Positions 1 to 8,625 of a stretch of 41,568 nt of DNA are shown here, piece by piece. The translations under genes and the position numbers were made by a program. Position 1 is the first letter of the stretch. Each line of letters starts with the position of its first letter. The notes below the pieces were generated by a model. The model saw only the letters and a program-made list of their open reading frames with translations, had not been told where the DNA came from and searched no databases. This DNA comes from Parvularculaceae bacterium (GTDB taxonomy: Bacteria; Pseudomonadota; Alphaproteobacteria; Caulobacterales; Parvularculaceae), in the NCBI GenBank assembly GCA_021776435.1, contig JAJFFW010000128.1, positions 1-41,568 on the forward strand, read 5' to 3'.

Positions 1-442
1 CCGCCGTACGGAACGAAATGATCTTAGTCGGCGTGCGTGGAGGTTCACCGCGTTCGGCCGCATCAACAGCATCCATTCCTTCAACGACTTTACCCCAAGC
101 CGTATACTGGCCATCAAGAAACGACGCGTCATCGAAACATATGAAAAACTGGCTGTCACCGCTATTAGGATCTTGAGCGCGCGCCATGGAGCAAATGCCG
201 CGTTGATGACTTTCATCGTTGAATTCGGCCTTAAGTTTCTTACCCGATCCTCCCGTCCCGTCGCCGCGCGGACAGCCGGCCTGAGCCATAAAACCTTCAA
301 TGACGCGATGAAGTGTTAGCCCATCATAAAAGCCTTCGTCGGCAAGCTCGGCAATACGCGCGACATGCACCGGCGCTTTGTCGGAAAAGGTTTCGATCGT
401 GACGTCACCCGTATCCAATTTCAAAATAAGTTTGTCATTCAC
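1..442 (-). CDS. Cyclophilin-type peptidyl-prolyl isomerase, probably cytoplasmic, 3' end outside window
   Basis: PpiB-like cyclophilin that would isomerise Xaa-Pro bonds. About 147 codons are visible and no stop is reached, but the frame has passed the last conserved block (ERGEPPRTPTKI), so only a few C-terminal residues should be missing. The cyclophilin core is intact: FHRVIEGFMAQ-like, GTGGSG, SMARAQDPNSGDSQFFI and AWGKVVEG segments. No signal peptide is seen, in contrast to the gene before it. The start is GTG at 442-440, overlapping the TGA of the upstream cyclophilin as GTGA, so translation is probably coupled. The reading frame and family are seen directly; cytoplasmic location is inferred from the missing leader. 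Confidence 0.92.
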   Translation of the reverse strand, partial: MNDKLILKLDTGDVTIETFSDKAPVHVARIAELADEGFYDGLTLHRVIEGFMAQAGCPRGDGTGGSGKKLKAEFNDESHQRGICSMARAQDPNSGDSQFFICFDDASFLDGQYTAWGKVVEGMDAVDAAERGEPPRTPTKIISFRTA

Positions 443-1347
443 AGTCGTAATTCTCCATCAACGCGTACAGGAACCTTGATTCCACAAAAATCTCGAATCA
501 ACCCATCGCGCACCTGGCCCGATGCGGTCAGGAACTCCATAAATTCAGCGCTGTCGGTGCGCATCACCTGAATGTCAGATCGTTCGTCTTCAGGCACGTC
601 CGCCATAATTCGGACGCGAACGATTGGCGTCGGACGCACCGGTGGTTCACCGCGCTCAATTCTACGAGAATGCTTAAATCCATCAACAATCCATCCCCAG
701 GTCGTATACCGTTTATCGAGATTGAGACGAGAATCTCCAATCATCAAAAAGAATTGGCTATTCGCACTGTTGGGGTTTGTCGCTCGAGCCATGGACATCA
801 CACCTGGGCAATGCGTACCCCATACTTTCACCTTACGATCAAGCCTGAAAATCCTCAACAATTCTGGCTGCGCCGCCACAGGCATGCCATCGACGAATCC
901 CACACGCGCTGCGATACGATCCCGACCGACAACAGTAAAGTTATCGACCTCCGTGGTATCGCGGGCGAATTCTTCGTCCAGATCAGGTTTATCGGACCCA
1001 CCGGTGCCATCCTCATTCGGATCTCCGCCCTGAGCCATGAAGCCTTCGATCACTCGGTGAAAATGGAGTCCATTGTAAAACCCCTCTCTCACAAGACCTC
1101 TGATACGCTCAACATGTCGCGGCGCGAAATCCGATCGCAATTCAATCACGACGCGCCCAGTCGGCAAATCCATATATATTATATTTTCCGGATCCAATGA
1201 CCGCCAAGCTTCATCAGGAGCGTCTGTCAGAATCTGGCTAGGGCGAACAATTTCTTGGTCTTTTTTCTTATTGCGAGCACTAACCTCTGTTGCGGCCCCA
1301 GCCATACACATCGCGGCTACAACCATTACAATGGGGCGAAACTTCAT
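439..1347 (-). CDS. Exported cyclophilin-type peptidyl-prolyl cis-trans isomerase
   Basis: 302 aa. Residues 1-24 look like a Sec signal peptide (MKFRPIVMVVAAMCMAGA, then EVSA), so it should fold proteins in the periplasm. The cyclophilin domain spans about 53-250, with FHRVIEGFMAQGGDP, GTGGSDKP, SMARATNPNSANSQFF and a WGWIVDG segment. Between GTGGSD and SMARA there is an extra loop of roughly 45 residues (about 125-180) compared with plain PpiB, and about 50 further residues follow the domain. It lies 72 bp after coaD and overlaps the next cyclophilin by 4 nt. A GGGAG ribosome-binding site lies about 10 nt upstream of the ATG. Substrate is unknown. Confidence 0.92.
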   Translation of the reverse strand: MKFRPIVMVVAAMCMAGAATEVSARNKKKDQEIVRPSQILTDAPDEAWRSLDPENIIYMDLPTGRVVIELRSDFAPRHVERIRGLVREGFYNGLHFHRVIEGFMAQGGDPNEDGTGGSDKPDLDEEFARDTTEVDNFTVVGRDRIAARVGFVDGMPVAAQPELLRIFRLDRKVKVWGTHCPGVMSMARATNPNSANSQFFLMIGDSRLNLDKRYTTWGWIVDGFKHSRRIERGEPPVRPTPIVRVRIMADVPEDERSDIQVMRTDSAEFMEFLTASGQVRDGLIRDFCGIKVPVRVDGELRL

Positions 1348-1419
1348 ACACTCTTACTCCCTAATCCTTGCCCTATTTTTCATTGGCTAGGCATTCATAT
1401 CGCATATGACGGGCAGACG

Positions 1420-1923
1420 TTAAACCGTCGGAAATTTTTCCAGAAGTTTACCAACTACATTTTCCGGTACAAATGACGAAATATTACCACCTAAGCGCGC
1501 CACTTCCTTCACCAACCGTGAGGCAATCGCCTGATAACGAGCCCCGGCCATCAGAAAAACGGTCTCGATCTCGTCATTGAGCGCTGCATTCATTCCGACC
1601 ATTTGGAATTCATACTCAAAATCTGAGACAGCGCGCAGGCCACGAATGATGATGTCAGCCTTCACCTCCTCGGCGAACCGCATCAGCAATGTATCAAAAG
1701 GCTTCACGATAATGCTTACGCCGCTTGTTTGGGCGATCTCACTCATTTCAACGCTTACCATCTCCACGCGCTCTTCAAGACTAAACACGGGAGTCTTGTT
1801 TGCATTGACAGCAACACCGATCACCAACTCATCAACCAGTTTAATGGCGCGCTTGATAATATCAATATGACCCAATGTGAGAGGGTCGAACGTTCCCGGA
1901 TAAATACCGACGAGCTTTGTCAT
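1420..1923 (-). CDS. coaD: Pantetheine-phosphate adenylyltransferase
   Basis: Penultimate enzyme of coenzyme A synthesis, transferring AMP from ATP to 4'-phosphopantetheine. 167 aa, the normal length. Near the N-terminus it has the nucleotidyltransferase signature YPGTFDPLTLGHIDII (T/HxGH-type). Later it has the IIRGLRAVSDFEYEFQM segment and a C-terminal ISSFVPENVV motif, all typical of CoaD. The frame is open further upstream inside gyrA, but the ATG at 1923 is chosen because it opens the conserved MTKLVGIYPGTFDP sequence and follows the gyrA stop by 1 nt. Cytoplasmic and very likely co-transcribed with gyrA. The gyrA-coaD-cyclophilin order is usual in alphaproteobacteria. Confidence 0.97.
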   Translation of the reverse strand: MTKLVGIYPGTFDPLTLGHIDIIKRAIKLVDELVIGVAVNANKTPVFSLEERVEMVSVEMSEIAQTSGVSIIVKPFDTLLMRFAEEVKADIIIRGLRAVSDFEYEFQMVGMNAALNDEIETVFLMAGARYQAIASRLVKEVARLGGNISSFVPENVVGKLLEKFPTV

Positions 1924-1924
1924 T

Positions 1925-4720
1925 CTAGTCGTCTCCCTCGTCATTCTCTTCGTTTTCATCCGTAATGTCTTCGATGCACCCAACAGAAACAACATTCTCT
2001 TTTTCGCGTGTACGGAATATAGTCACACCCTGAGTGTTACGACCCGCAATTCGAATGCCTTCGATTGGTGTTCGGATCAATTGTCCGCCGTCGGTAACCA
2101 GCATAATTTGATCAGCATTTTCTGCGGGGAAAGAGGCTACCACTCGCCCATTTCGGGCGCTGGTTGAAATTGCGATAATGCCTTTGCCGCCGCGGCCGGA
2201 GGTTCGGTATTCATAAGAAGACGTTCGTTTACCGTATCCGTTTTCAGTCACCGTAAGAACAAACTGTTCCGCCGCACCGAGCTGCGCAAGCCGTTCTTGA
2301 CTTAGAGCAGCAGCGGGGGTGCTATCGTCTTCTAATTCATCGGCGTCCGCCTCCCCGGCAGCACGTCGCATCGCAGCCGAGTGCTTTAGATAGGAGCGCG
2401 CTTCGTCGGGTATGACATCCATATGACGCAACACAGCCATAGAAATAACATTATCGTCCGAATCCAGACGAATACCGCGAACCCCTGTCGACGTGCGCCC
2501 TGAGAACACGCGCACTTCGTCCACTGGGAAACGGATACACATGCCGGCAGCCGTAGTCAGCAGAATATCATTGACTGATCGGCAAATCTGCACACCGACG
2601 ATAGAATCTCCCGGGTCCAGTTTCATGGCAATTTTGCCATTGCGGTTTACGCGCTGGAAGTCCGAGAGTTTATTCCGACGCACCCCTCCGGAACGGGTCG
2701 CGAACATCACATGAAGATTGGCCCATTCTTCTTCGTTATCAGGCAGAGGAAGTATGTTGGTAACGCGCTCGTCGGGAGCGAGAGGCAGAAGATTGACGAA
2801 AGCCTTGCCTCTTGAATGCGGCGCGCCCTCCGGAAGGCGCCAAAGTTTCATTTTATACGCCATGCCCGTCGAGGTGAAAAACAATAGCGGTGTATGAGTG
2901 TGGCCGACAAAAAGCTGGGCGACAAAGTCTTCGTCTTTGGGGCGCATACCCGCGCGCCCCTTTCCGCCCCGCTTTTGGGCTCGGTAAGTCGACAGTGTGG
3001 TACGCTTTACATAGCCGGAATGTGTGACCGTCACGACCATGTCTTCTTGCGCGATCAGATCTTCGTCCTCGACTTCACCTTCTGATTCGATGATCTCAGT
3101 CCGCCTTGGTGTAGAAAATTCTTCCCGGACATCCGTTAGCTCGTCCCGGATAATGCCCATCACACGGTCGCGGCGGCGAAGAATATCGAGGTAGTCGGAA
3201 ATTTTACCGGCGAGACCCTTAAGTTCATCGCCGATTTCATCTCGACCAAGTGCTGTGAGGCGCTGCAAACGCAGATCTAGAATCGCACGCGCCTGCTCTT
3301 CCGAAAGCTTTAATGTGTTCTCTTCGGAAAGCATGTGTCGCGGATCAGCAACGAGCGCAACCAGCGGCGCCAAATCTTTGGCTGGCCAGTCGCGAGCCAT
3401 CAATTCAGAACGTGCGGAAGCCGGATCGGGCGCGGCGCGTATGAGCGCCACCACTTCATCGATATTTGCTACCGCAATCGCGAGGCCAACCAAAATATGC
3501 GCGCGGTCACGCGCTTTGTTGAGCTCGTACTTCGTCCGGCGCGTAACAACTTCCTCTCGGAAATCAATAAACGACACCAAAACATCGCGCAGCGACATTT
3601 GCTTTGGTTGACCGCCATTCAGCGCCAACGTGTTGACCCCAAATGAAGTTTGCAGCTGCGAATGCCTGTAGAGTTGATTCAAGACGACGTCAGCCGTGGC
3701 GTCGCGGCGCAATTCGATCACGACACGTATGCCATGCCTGTTTGATTCGTCACGTATGTCGGCAATGCCTTCGATTTTCTTTTCGCGCACAAGACCGGCG
3801 ATGCGCTCAATCATGACCGACTTATTCACCTGGTACGGGATTTCAGTGACAATGATGGCGTATCGGTCTTTGCGAATCTCTTCGACACTCGCCCGACCAC
3901 GAGTTACGACGGAACCTCGCCCCGACAGAAGAGCAGCCTTCGCACCGGCACGCCCTAATATAATGCCGCCGGTCGGGAAATCCGGGCCGGGCACAATTTC
4001 CAACAGGCTCTGATCGGTGATCTCAGGATCGTCGATCATCGCAATTGTTGCATCGACAATTTCGCCAAGATTATGAGGCGGAATGTTCGTCGCCATGCCC
4101 ACGGCTATACCGCCAGCGCCGTTTACGAGAAGGTTGGGAAACCGTGCAGGCAAAACCTTGGGCTCATGTTCGGAGCCGTCATAATTCGCCTGAAATGCGA
4201 CGGTGTCTTTTTCAATATCTTCGAGCAGTGCGTGGGCGGACTTCCCCATCCGTACTTCAGTGTATCGCATGGCCGCTGGAGGGTCGCCATCGATCGACCC
4301 AAAATTCCCCTGACCATCAAGAAGCGGCAACCGCAAGGAAAAATTTTGCGCCATACGGGCCAGAGCATCATACACAGCTTGATCGCCATGCGGGTGATAC
4401 TTACCGATGACGTCGCCGACGACCCGCGCCGATTTCTTATATGGCTTGTTCCAAGCATAATTGCTTACATGCATGGACCACAAAATACGTCGATGCACCG
4501 GTTTTAAGCCATCACGCGCGTCCGGAATAGCGCGGCTGACAATCACGCTCATCGCGTAATCGAGGTAGGAACGGCGCATCTCATCTTCGATCGAGATCGC
4601 CGCTACACCTTCCTGATGATCGCCTTTACCTGCGCCGGGCTCATCGTCGAAAATGTCGTTTTTATCACTCAAGGGGGAACCGCGCTGAATCAGATGAAAT
4701 TTATAGGCACCGCTTAGCAT
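1925..4720 (-). CDS. gyrA: DNA gyrase subunit A
   Basis: 931-aa cleaving and religating subunit of gyrase, which introduces negative supercoils. The winged-helix/tower region starts near residue 45 ([29 protein letters not shown]). The catalytic Tyr is about residue 153 in [10 protein letters not shown]. The GyrA box QKRGGKGR, diagnostic of gyrase rather than topoisomerase IV, lies in the C-terminal half, followed by the beta-pinwheel repeats. An acidic insert ([10 protein letters not shown]-like, about 815-835) and an acidic C-terminus ([11 protein letters not shown]) are present. The quinolone-pocket residue normally Ser is Gln (Q114, CAA at 4381-4379). The ATG at 4720 has no clear ribosome-binding site; a TTG at residue 18 is an alternative start. 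Confidence 0.97.
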   Translation of the reverse strand: MLSGAYKFHLIQRGSPLSDKNDIFDDEPGAGKGDHQEGVAAISIEDEMRRSYLDYAMSVIVSRAIPDARDGLKPVHRRILWSMHVSNYAWNKPYKKSARVVGDVIGKYHPHGDQAVYDALARMAQNFSLRLPLLDGQGNFGSIDGDPPAAMRYTEVRMGKSAHALLEDIEKDTVAFQANYDGSEHEPKVLPARFPNLLVNGAGGIAVGMATNIPPHNLGEIVDATIAMIDDPEITDQSLLEIVPGPDFPTGGIILGRAGAKAALLSGRGSVVTRGRASVEEIRKDRYAIIVTEIPYQVNKSVMIERIAGLVREKKIEGIADIRDESNRHGIRVVIELRRDATADVVLNQLYRHSQLQTSFGVNTLALNGGQPKQMSLRDVLVSFIDFREEVVTRRTKYELNKARDRAHILVGLAIAVANIDEVVALIRAAPDPASARSELMARDWPAKDLAPLVALVADPRHMLSEENTLKLSEEQARAILDLRLQRLTALGRDEIGDELKGLAGKISDYLDILRRRDRVMGIIRDELTDVREEFSTPRRTEIIESEGEVEDEDLIAQEDMVVTVTHSGYVKRTTLSTYRAQKRGGKGRAGMRPKDEDFVAQLFVGHTHTPLLFFTSTGMAYKMKLWRLPEGAPHSRGKAFVNLLPLAPDERVTNILPLPDNEEEWANLHVMFATRSGGVRRNKLSDFQRVNRNGKIAMKLDPGDSIVGVQICRSVNDILLTTAAGMCIRFPVDEVRVFSGRTSTGVRGIRLDSDDNVISMAVLRHMDVIPDEARSYLKHSAAMRRAAGEADADELEDDSTPAAALSQERLAQLGAAEQFVLTVTENGYGKRTSSYEYRTSGRGGKGIIAISTSARNGRVVASFPAENADQIMLVTDGGQLIRTPIEGIRIAGRNTQGVTIFRTREKENVVSVGCIEDITDENEENDEGDD

Positions 4721-4817
4721 CCAGTCGGTGATAGCGGCAAGTACGGTCTCGCGCTGATTGGTTTATTCCTGACCTTCTTTCAGTTAGTCTCTCTTATATG
4801 AGCGAAAGGATCAGGGC

Positions 4818-5435
4818 GTGGGTATAGGCCGTTTGACATTACTTTGTATCACTTTGGCTGCAGTCGCAGGGTGTAGTAGCGAGGCGCCTGCCCCGTTGCT
4901 CGAAAACCTGGCGCCAGCCGACTGGGCCGATGCCGCCGGCCGATTCCGGTCTCCGACAGGTGAGGAAATTGGCCATGTTGTACTGACTGACGGGCCAAAC
5001 GGCGTGCTTCTAAGGGTTGATCTGAAGGAACTCACACCAGGCTGGCACGCAATTCACCTTCACCAGACGGGGGATTGCTCCGACGGATTGGCTGGATTTA
5101 AAGCGTCCGGCAGTCACATCGATCCCGATGATCGCTCCCATGGCCTGTTGAATTCTGATGGCGCCGAGCGCGCCGACCTACCCAATTTATATGCCGGCGC
5201 TGACGGTCGCGCGACAGCGGAATTCTTCCAATCAGGTGTCGCCCTTTACCCAAGCGAGGAAAGCGCCGCCGAAAATGGCCCCTATCCGCTGCTTGACGAT
5301 GACGGATTCGCCCTCATCATTCATGAAAGTCACGACAATCATATGGACCAACCAATCGGCAATGCGGGTGGGCGCGTTGCTTGCGCCGCTCTTGGCGGAC
5401 CAGCCGACGGGGAGCAAACGAGCCTCAAAGACTAG
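4818..5435 (+). CDS. Cu,Zn superoxide dismutase-like lipoprotein with altered zinc site
   Basis: 205 aa. The leader ends in a lipobox (LAAVAGC, Cys19), so it is probably an envelope lipoprotein that removes superoxide. The SOD core shows the copper ligands HAIHLH, SHIDP and ALIIHES, the two disulfide Cys (GDCS and VACAAL) and the active-site Arg in GGRVAC. Two zinc ligands are kept (SHGLLN and the Asp before LPNL), but the third His (bovine SOD1 His80 position) is Glu in the GAERADLPNL stretch. The start is GTG, with AAAGGA about 8 nt upstream; an ATG at 4798 is out of frame. A Tat-exported kelch gene follows after 21 bp. Family is sure; enzymatic activity is not. Confidence 0.88.
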   Translation: MGIGRLTLLCITLAAVAGCSSEAPAPLLENLAPADWADAAGRFRSPTGEEIGHVVLTDGPNGVLLRVDLKELTPGWHAIHLHQTGDCSDGLAGFKASGSHIDPDDRSHGLLNSDGAERADLPNLYAGADGRATAEFFQSGVALYPSEESAAENGPYPLLDDDGFALIIHESHDNHMDQPIGNAGGRVACAALGGPADGEQTSLKD

Positions 5436-5456
5436 CAGTCGCGTGGGGAGGTAGAA

Positions 5457-6509
5457 TTGTCAGCGTATAATCGGCGAGCGTTTCTATTAGGAGGCGGGGC
5501 ATCGCTCACTATGGCGGCTCCCTGTCTGGCGCATCCGCATACCATCCCCGGAATCTGGACGCCGCTATCACCGATGCCGTCAGCAGTACTGGATATTTAT
5601 GCTGCGCCCTTCTTTGATCGTCATGTTGGCGCGCAGACCGACAAGCCAAAACCGTTCAATGTCATAGTCACCGCTGGCGGAGCCTCATCGCACGCGCGTG
5701 ACGAGATCACTAATCAAGTTAACGCTTACGACCCGGTCGCAAATCTCTGGCTCCATGCAACACCGCTACCTGAAGCGCGACGGCAACTTGCCCTCGTAGC
5801 GCATAATGGTTTTTTGTACGCAATTGGCGGTTACTCCATGTCGGAAGAGGCAAGTTGGAGAATGCAAACAAACTGCTGGCGGCTTGAGACGCTTAATGAT
5901 GTCTGGAGGCCAATGCGCCCCCTCGATGGACCGAGAGCAGAAGGGGTATGTCATTCGTTCGATACGTTAATCCATATTATCGGCGGTCGGGCGCCCTTTG
6001 GCAGCGCCAATTATAGTCGGCGCGATCATTTGGATACGGATCAGCATTGGGCGTATGACGCACGTGAAAACCGATGGTTTCAATTAGCGCCAATGCCGAC
6101 TTCACGAAGCAGTAGCGCTGGCGCCGTTTTAGGTAAGGTTTTGCATGTGATTGGCGGGAGGAGCAACGGCAGCGGAGCCTTAACAGCTCACGAAACCTAT
6201 GATCCGCTCGCTGACCGGTGGTCGACCGCCGCACCTTTACCGGAAGCCCTCAGCGGCCTTACAGCATCAACGTTAGAAGGAAAGATTTTCATCTTTGGCG
6301 GCGCTCAATCCACCGATCACTCAACTATTGTCAGCGACGTGTGGGCCTATGATGACAATGAAGATAAATGGCGACCGGCGGCGCCAATGAAACAACCCCG
6401 CCGCTATCACGCTGCAGTCGCGCTCGAAAAGGCGATCTATCTATTAGGCGGCGAAGGGCGTTCAATTGAAGGCGCCGCTAGCAATGTGCTTGATAGGTTT
6501 GAAGCATAA
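5457..6509 (+). CDS. Tat-exported kelch-repeat beta-propeller protein
   Basis: 350 aa. The N-terminus SAYNRRAFLLGGGASLTMA matches a twin-arginine signal (RRxFL), followed by a cleavage-like region ending CLAHPH. The rest is built of about five or six kelch units, seen as repeated Y/WAIGG-, IHIIGG-, LHVIGG-, IFIFGG- and IYLLGG-type strands, each about 45-55 residues apart and paired with a W plus AP(L/M)P segment. It should form a periplasmic beta-propeller; ligand unknown. The start is TTG at 5457, supported by a strong GGGGAGGT site 5 nt upstream, just 21 bp after the superoxide dismutase gene, so the two are probably one operon. Tat export suggests folding or cofactor loading before export (inference). 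Confidence 0.88.
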   Translation: MSAYNRRAFLLGGGASLTMAAPCLAHPHTIPGIWTPLSPMPSAVLDIYAAPFFDRHVGAQTDKPKPFNVIVTAGGASSHARDEITNQVNAYDPVANLWLHATPLPEARRQLALVAHNGFLYAIGGYSMSEEASWRMQTNCWRLETLNDVWRPMRPLDGPRAEGVCHSFDTLIHIIGGRAPFGSANYSRRDHLDTDQHWAYDARENRWFQLAPMPTSRSSSAGAVLGKVLHVIGGRSNGSGALTAHETYDPLADRWSTAAPLPEALSGLTASTLEGKIFIFGGAQSTDHSTIVSDVWAYDDNEDKWRPAAPMKQPRRYHAAVALEKAIYLLGGEGRSIEGAASNVLDRFEA

Positions 6510-6529
6510 TCAAAACGATGAACTGTCAT

Positions 6530-7573
6530 CTAAAGTCTGTAACCCGGCGTTGTTTGGGAAATTGTCAGCTCCTCTTCATTCATGTCCGCCTCGACATCAC
6601 CGAAAAGAGGCGTTGATAGATAACGTTCGCCAGTGTCCGGTAACATGCAGAGAATATTGGCGCCTGGCTCGGCTCTTTTGGCGACTTCCAGTGCACAGTG
6701 AAAAGTGGCTCCAGAAGAAATGCCGACAAAAATACCTTCTTTTTGAGCCAACTCTTTACTCGCCCGCATAGCGTCTGCGCCGGAAACTGTCATTAAACGG
6801 TCGATCACATTCAGCGCTATTACATCTTCAGTTATCTTCGGAATGAAGTCGGGACTCCATCCTTGAATCGGATGAGGCGTCCATGCAGGATGGCTATTTT
6901 TAGGAGAGCCGTCCGCATAGCGCGCTTGATCTCCACCGTCACTTAGAATGGCTGCGATATCCGGTTCACAAACAACAATCTTTGTTTCCGGGCGTTCCTT
7001 CACCAACACGCGCGCAACGCCGCTCAACGTGCCACCGGTACCGAAACCGGTCACCCAGTAATCGAGTCGGTCACCCTCAAAGTCGCGAATAATCTCGCGT
7101 GCAGTTGTAAGTTCATGAATTGCCGGATTGGCTTCGTTCTCGAACTGGCGCGTCATGAACCAGCCATGAGCTTCGGCCAGTTCTTTCGCTTTTTCAACCA
7201 TGCCGACGCCCTTTTCTTTTGCCGGGGTTAGAATGACGCGGGCCCCAAGAAAACGCATCAGTTTGCGGCGCTCGACGCTGAAACTTTCAGACATCGTAAT
7301 CACAAGTGGATACTTTTTTTGGGCGCAAACCATGGCCAGACCTATGCCGGTATTGCCACTTGTCGCCTCAATAACCGTCTGCCTTGGTTTTAACGCACCC
7401 GTCTTCTCGGCAGCTTCGATAACGCCCAGCGCCAAGCGGTCTTTAACCGAGCCTAAAGGGTTAAACGCTTCCACCTTTACGAACACATTAACGCCTGCTG
7501 GCGCTAAATTGTTGATCGAGACAACGGGTGTATTTCCAATCGTTTCGAGAATATTTCTAAAACGGCGCTTCAT
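6530..7573 (-). CDS. cysK: Cysteine synthase A (O-acetylserine sulfhydrylase)
   Basis: 347 aa, PLP fold type II, making cysteine from O-acetylserine and sulfide. Seen: the PLP Lys in GSVKDR (about residue 44), the substrate loop TSGNTGIGLA (about 69-78), the PLP phosphate loop TGFGTGGTLSG (about 176) and GISSGAT with its pyridine-contacting Ser (about 273). The length is slightly above the 310-325 typical of CysK because of a C-terminal extension ending TISQTTPGYRL. A GGAG site is well spaced before the ATG. It lies 42 bp downstream of a small lipoprotein gene, so the two may be co-transcribed. The stop faces the convergent kelch gene 20 bp away. Confidence 0.95.
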   Translation of the reverse strand: MKRRFRNILETIGNTPVVSINNLAPAGVNVFVKVEAFNPLGSVKDRLALGVIEAAEKTGALKPRQTVIEATSGNTGIGLAMVCAQKKYPLVITMSESFSVERRKLMRFLGARVILTPAKEKGVGMVEKAKELAEAHGWFMTRQFENEANPAIHELTTAREIIRDFEGDRLDYWVTGFGTGGTLSGVARVLVKERPETKIVVCEPDIAAILSDGGDQARYADGSPKNSHPAWTPHPIQGWSPDFIPKITEDVIALNVIDRLMTVSGADAMRASKELAQKEGIFVGISSGATFHCALEVAKRAEPGANILCMLPDTGERYLSTPLFGDVEADMNEEELTISQTTPGYRL

Positions 7574-7615
7574 GTTTTCTCCAGGTCTTATAGTCGAGGA
7601 AAAGGGGCTCGATCT

Positions 7616-7897
7616 CTAATGAGAGTCTATCGGAAGACATTCACCGGAGATCGGATTACCGACAACCTGACGGCTCAACCAATCATCGATCGCTTTTTCA
7701 CAGGCGTTTTTTGTTAAATAAAGGCCTATGATCTCAGGCTCGCTCGAAGGCCCTGGTGTGAGATATCCGTTCGCCGCCCACTGCGGAGTGCGTTGACCAA
7801 GTTCATCAACGCTATTTCCTGTCGCGCACGACGAAACGAAAAGAATGCCGACCATAATAATCGATTTTCTTACGCTTCGTGCAATCAAGATCCTCAT
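7616..7897 (-). CDS. Small putative lipoprotein, unknown function
   Basis: 93 aa when started at the ATG at 7897, which has a GGGGAGGG ribosome-binding site a few bases upstream; an ATG 33 nt further upstream is less likely. The leader RILIARSVRKSIIMVGILFVSSC ends in a Cys in a plausible lipobox. The mature part has two more Cys (NACEKA and GECLP) about 22 residues apart that could form a disulfide, and no domain I recognise. It sits 42 bp before cysK on the same strand; no functional link is evident. Confidence 0.7.
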   Translation of the reverse strand: MRILIARSVRKSIIMVGILFVSSCATGNSVDELGQRTPQWAANGYLTPGPSSEPEIIGLYLTKNACEKAIDDWLSRQVVGNPISGECLPIDSH

Positions 7898-8057
7898 GAG
7901 AAGCCCTCCCCAACATCGATTCTGATCCAATCAACCAGCTTTTAGAACAACACTCTACGCTGTTAGCGGCAAAAAACGATGGTGAGGAGGTAAAATCCGA
8001 AGCGCGTCGGTAATATTGGTTTATTTTCGATCATCTGCTGGAGTTATTGCAACCGCA

Positions 8058-8090
8058 AAAAACCCGACACACAGAGTGCATCGGGTTTTT
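8058..8090 (-). terminator. Hairpin with A/T-tract arms, likely bidirectional terminator
   Basis: Arms AAAAACCCGA (8058-8067) and TCGGGTTTTT (8081-8090) are perfectly complementary around a 13-nt loop, giving U-runs on both strands. It lies about 170 bp beyond the stop of the H1-like gene (minus strand) and upstream of the small lipoprotein gene, so its main use is probably to end minus-strand transcripts. Confidence 0.65.
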
Positions 8091-8126
8091 GAGGTCTCGG
8101 CCCGAGGGTCGACCCATATTGATTCG

Positions 8127-8162
8127 GGTTTTCCCCGAAAAACCATCGGCGATCTTCGCCGA
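8127..8162. other. Two adjacent hairpins in the 3' region of the H1-like gene
   Basis: In the 365-bp gap 7898-8262 two further inverted repeats adjoin each other: GGTTTT/AAAACC (8127-8132 with 8139-8144) and a 7-bp stem TCGGCGA/TCGCCGA (8146-8152 with 8156-8162) with a 3-nt loop. They lie between the H1-like stop and the terminator-like hairpin, so they may form a structured 3' untranslated region. No gene is visible in this gap. Confidence 0.4.
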
Positions 8163-8262
8163 CAATCATCCCCTCATGCAAACTCCGTAATTTTGGTAAC
8201 TTTCACGGAGTTTCGGCGTTTCAAGACACAACTAAACGCCTGAGCGCATCGATTCGTTAGGC

Positions 8263-8625
8263 TTATCTAGCCTTTTTCTTGGTGGCTTTGCGCTTAGTCG
8301 CCTTTTTCTTGGTGGCTTTGCGCTTAGTCGCCTTCTTCTTGGTGGCTTTGCGCTTAGTCGCCTTTTTCTTGGTAGCTTTGCGCTTAGTCGCCTTCTTCTT
8401 GGTGGCTTTGCGCTTAGTCGCCTTTTTCTTGGTAGCTTTGCGCTTAGTCGCCTTCTTCTTGGTGGCTTTGCGCTTAGTCGTTTTCTTAGCAGCTTTCCGC
8501 TTTACGGTACGCTTGGCAGTTTTCTTCGCTGCCTTTTTCTTAGTCGTGCGCTTTGTAGCCGCTTTCTTCTTTGTAGCTTTTTTCTTGGTAGCTTTTTTCT
8601 TAGTCGATTTGCGTTTGACCGCCAT
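8263..8625 (-). CDS. Lysine-rich histone H1-like (AlgP/Hc-type) DNA-binding protein
   Basis: 120 aa made almost only of Lys, Ala, Thr and Arg, with no globular domain. Residues 1-50 are irregular KKKATKKKAA runs; residues about 49-118 are seven copies of the decapeptide KRKATKKKAT. Such tails resemble eukaryotic H1 C-termini and bacterial AlgP/Hc proteins, and are expected to bind and condense DNA nonspecifically. The ATG at 8625 has a strong GGAGGT site 6 nt upstream. The next gene on this strand upstream is ssb, and uvrA nearby carries a similar tail, suggesting a local theme of DNA handling (inference). Low complexity means its length probably varies between strains. Confidence 0.85.
   Translation of the reverse strand: MAVKRKSTKKKATKKKATKKKAATKRTTKKKAAKKTAKRTVKRKAAKKTTKRKATKKKATKRKATKKKATKRKATKKKATKRKATKKKATKRKATKKKATKRKATKKKATKRKATKKKAR
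8271..8480. repeat. Seven 30-bp tandem repeats inside the H1-like gene
   Basis: Seven contiguous 30-bp units (8271-8300 to 8451-8480) encode the decapeptide repeat. Units 3-7 alternate two variants at two positions (CTTCTT/TTTTTC and GGTGGC/GGTAGC), which shows a 60-bp higher-order unit and thus recent expansion by slippage or unequal recombination. Confidence 0.95.

Noticed and set aside
8271-8480. CRISPR-like regular repeats
   Set aside because: The 30-bp units are contiguous without spacers and code for a decapeptide repeat.
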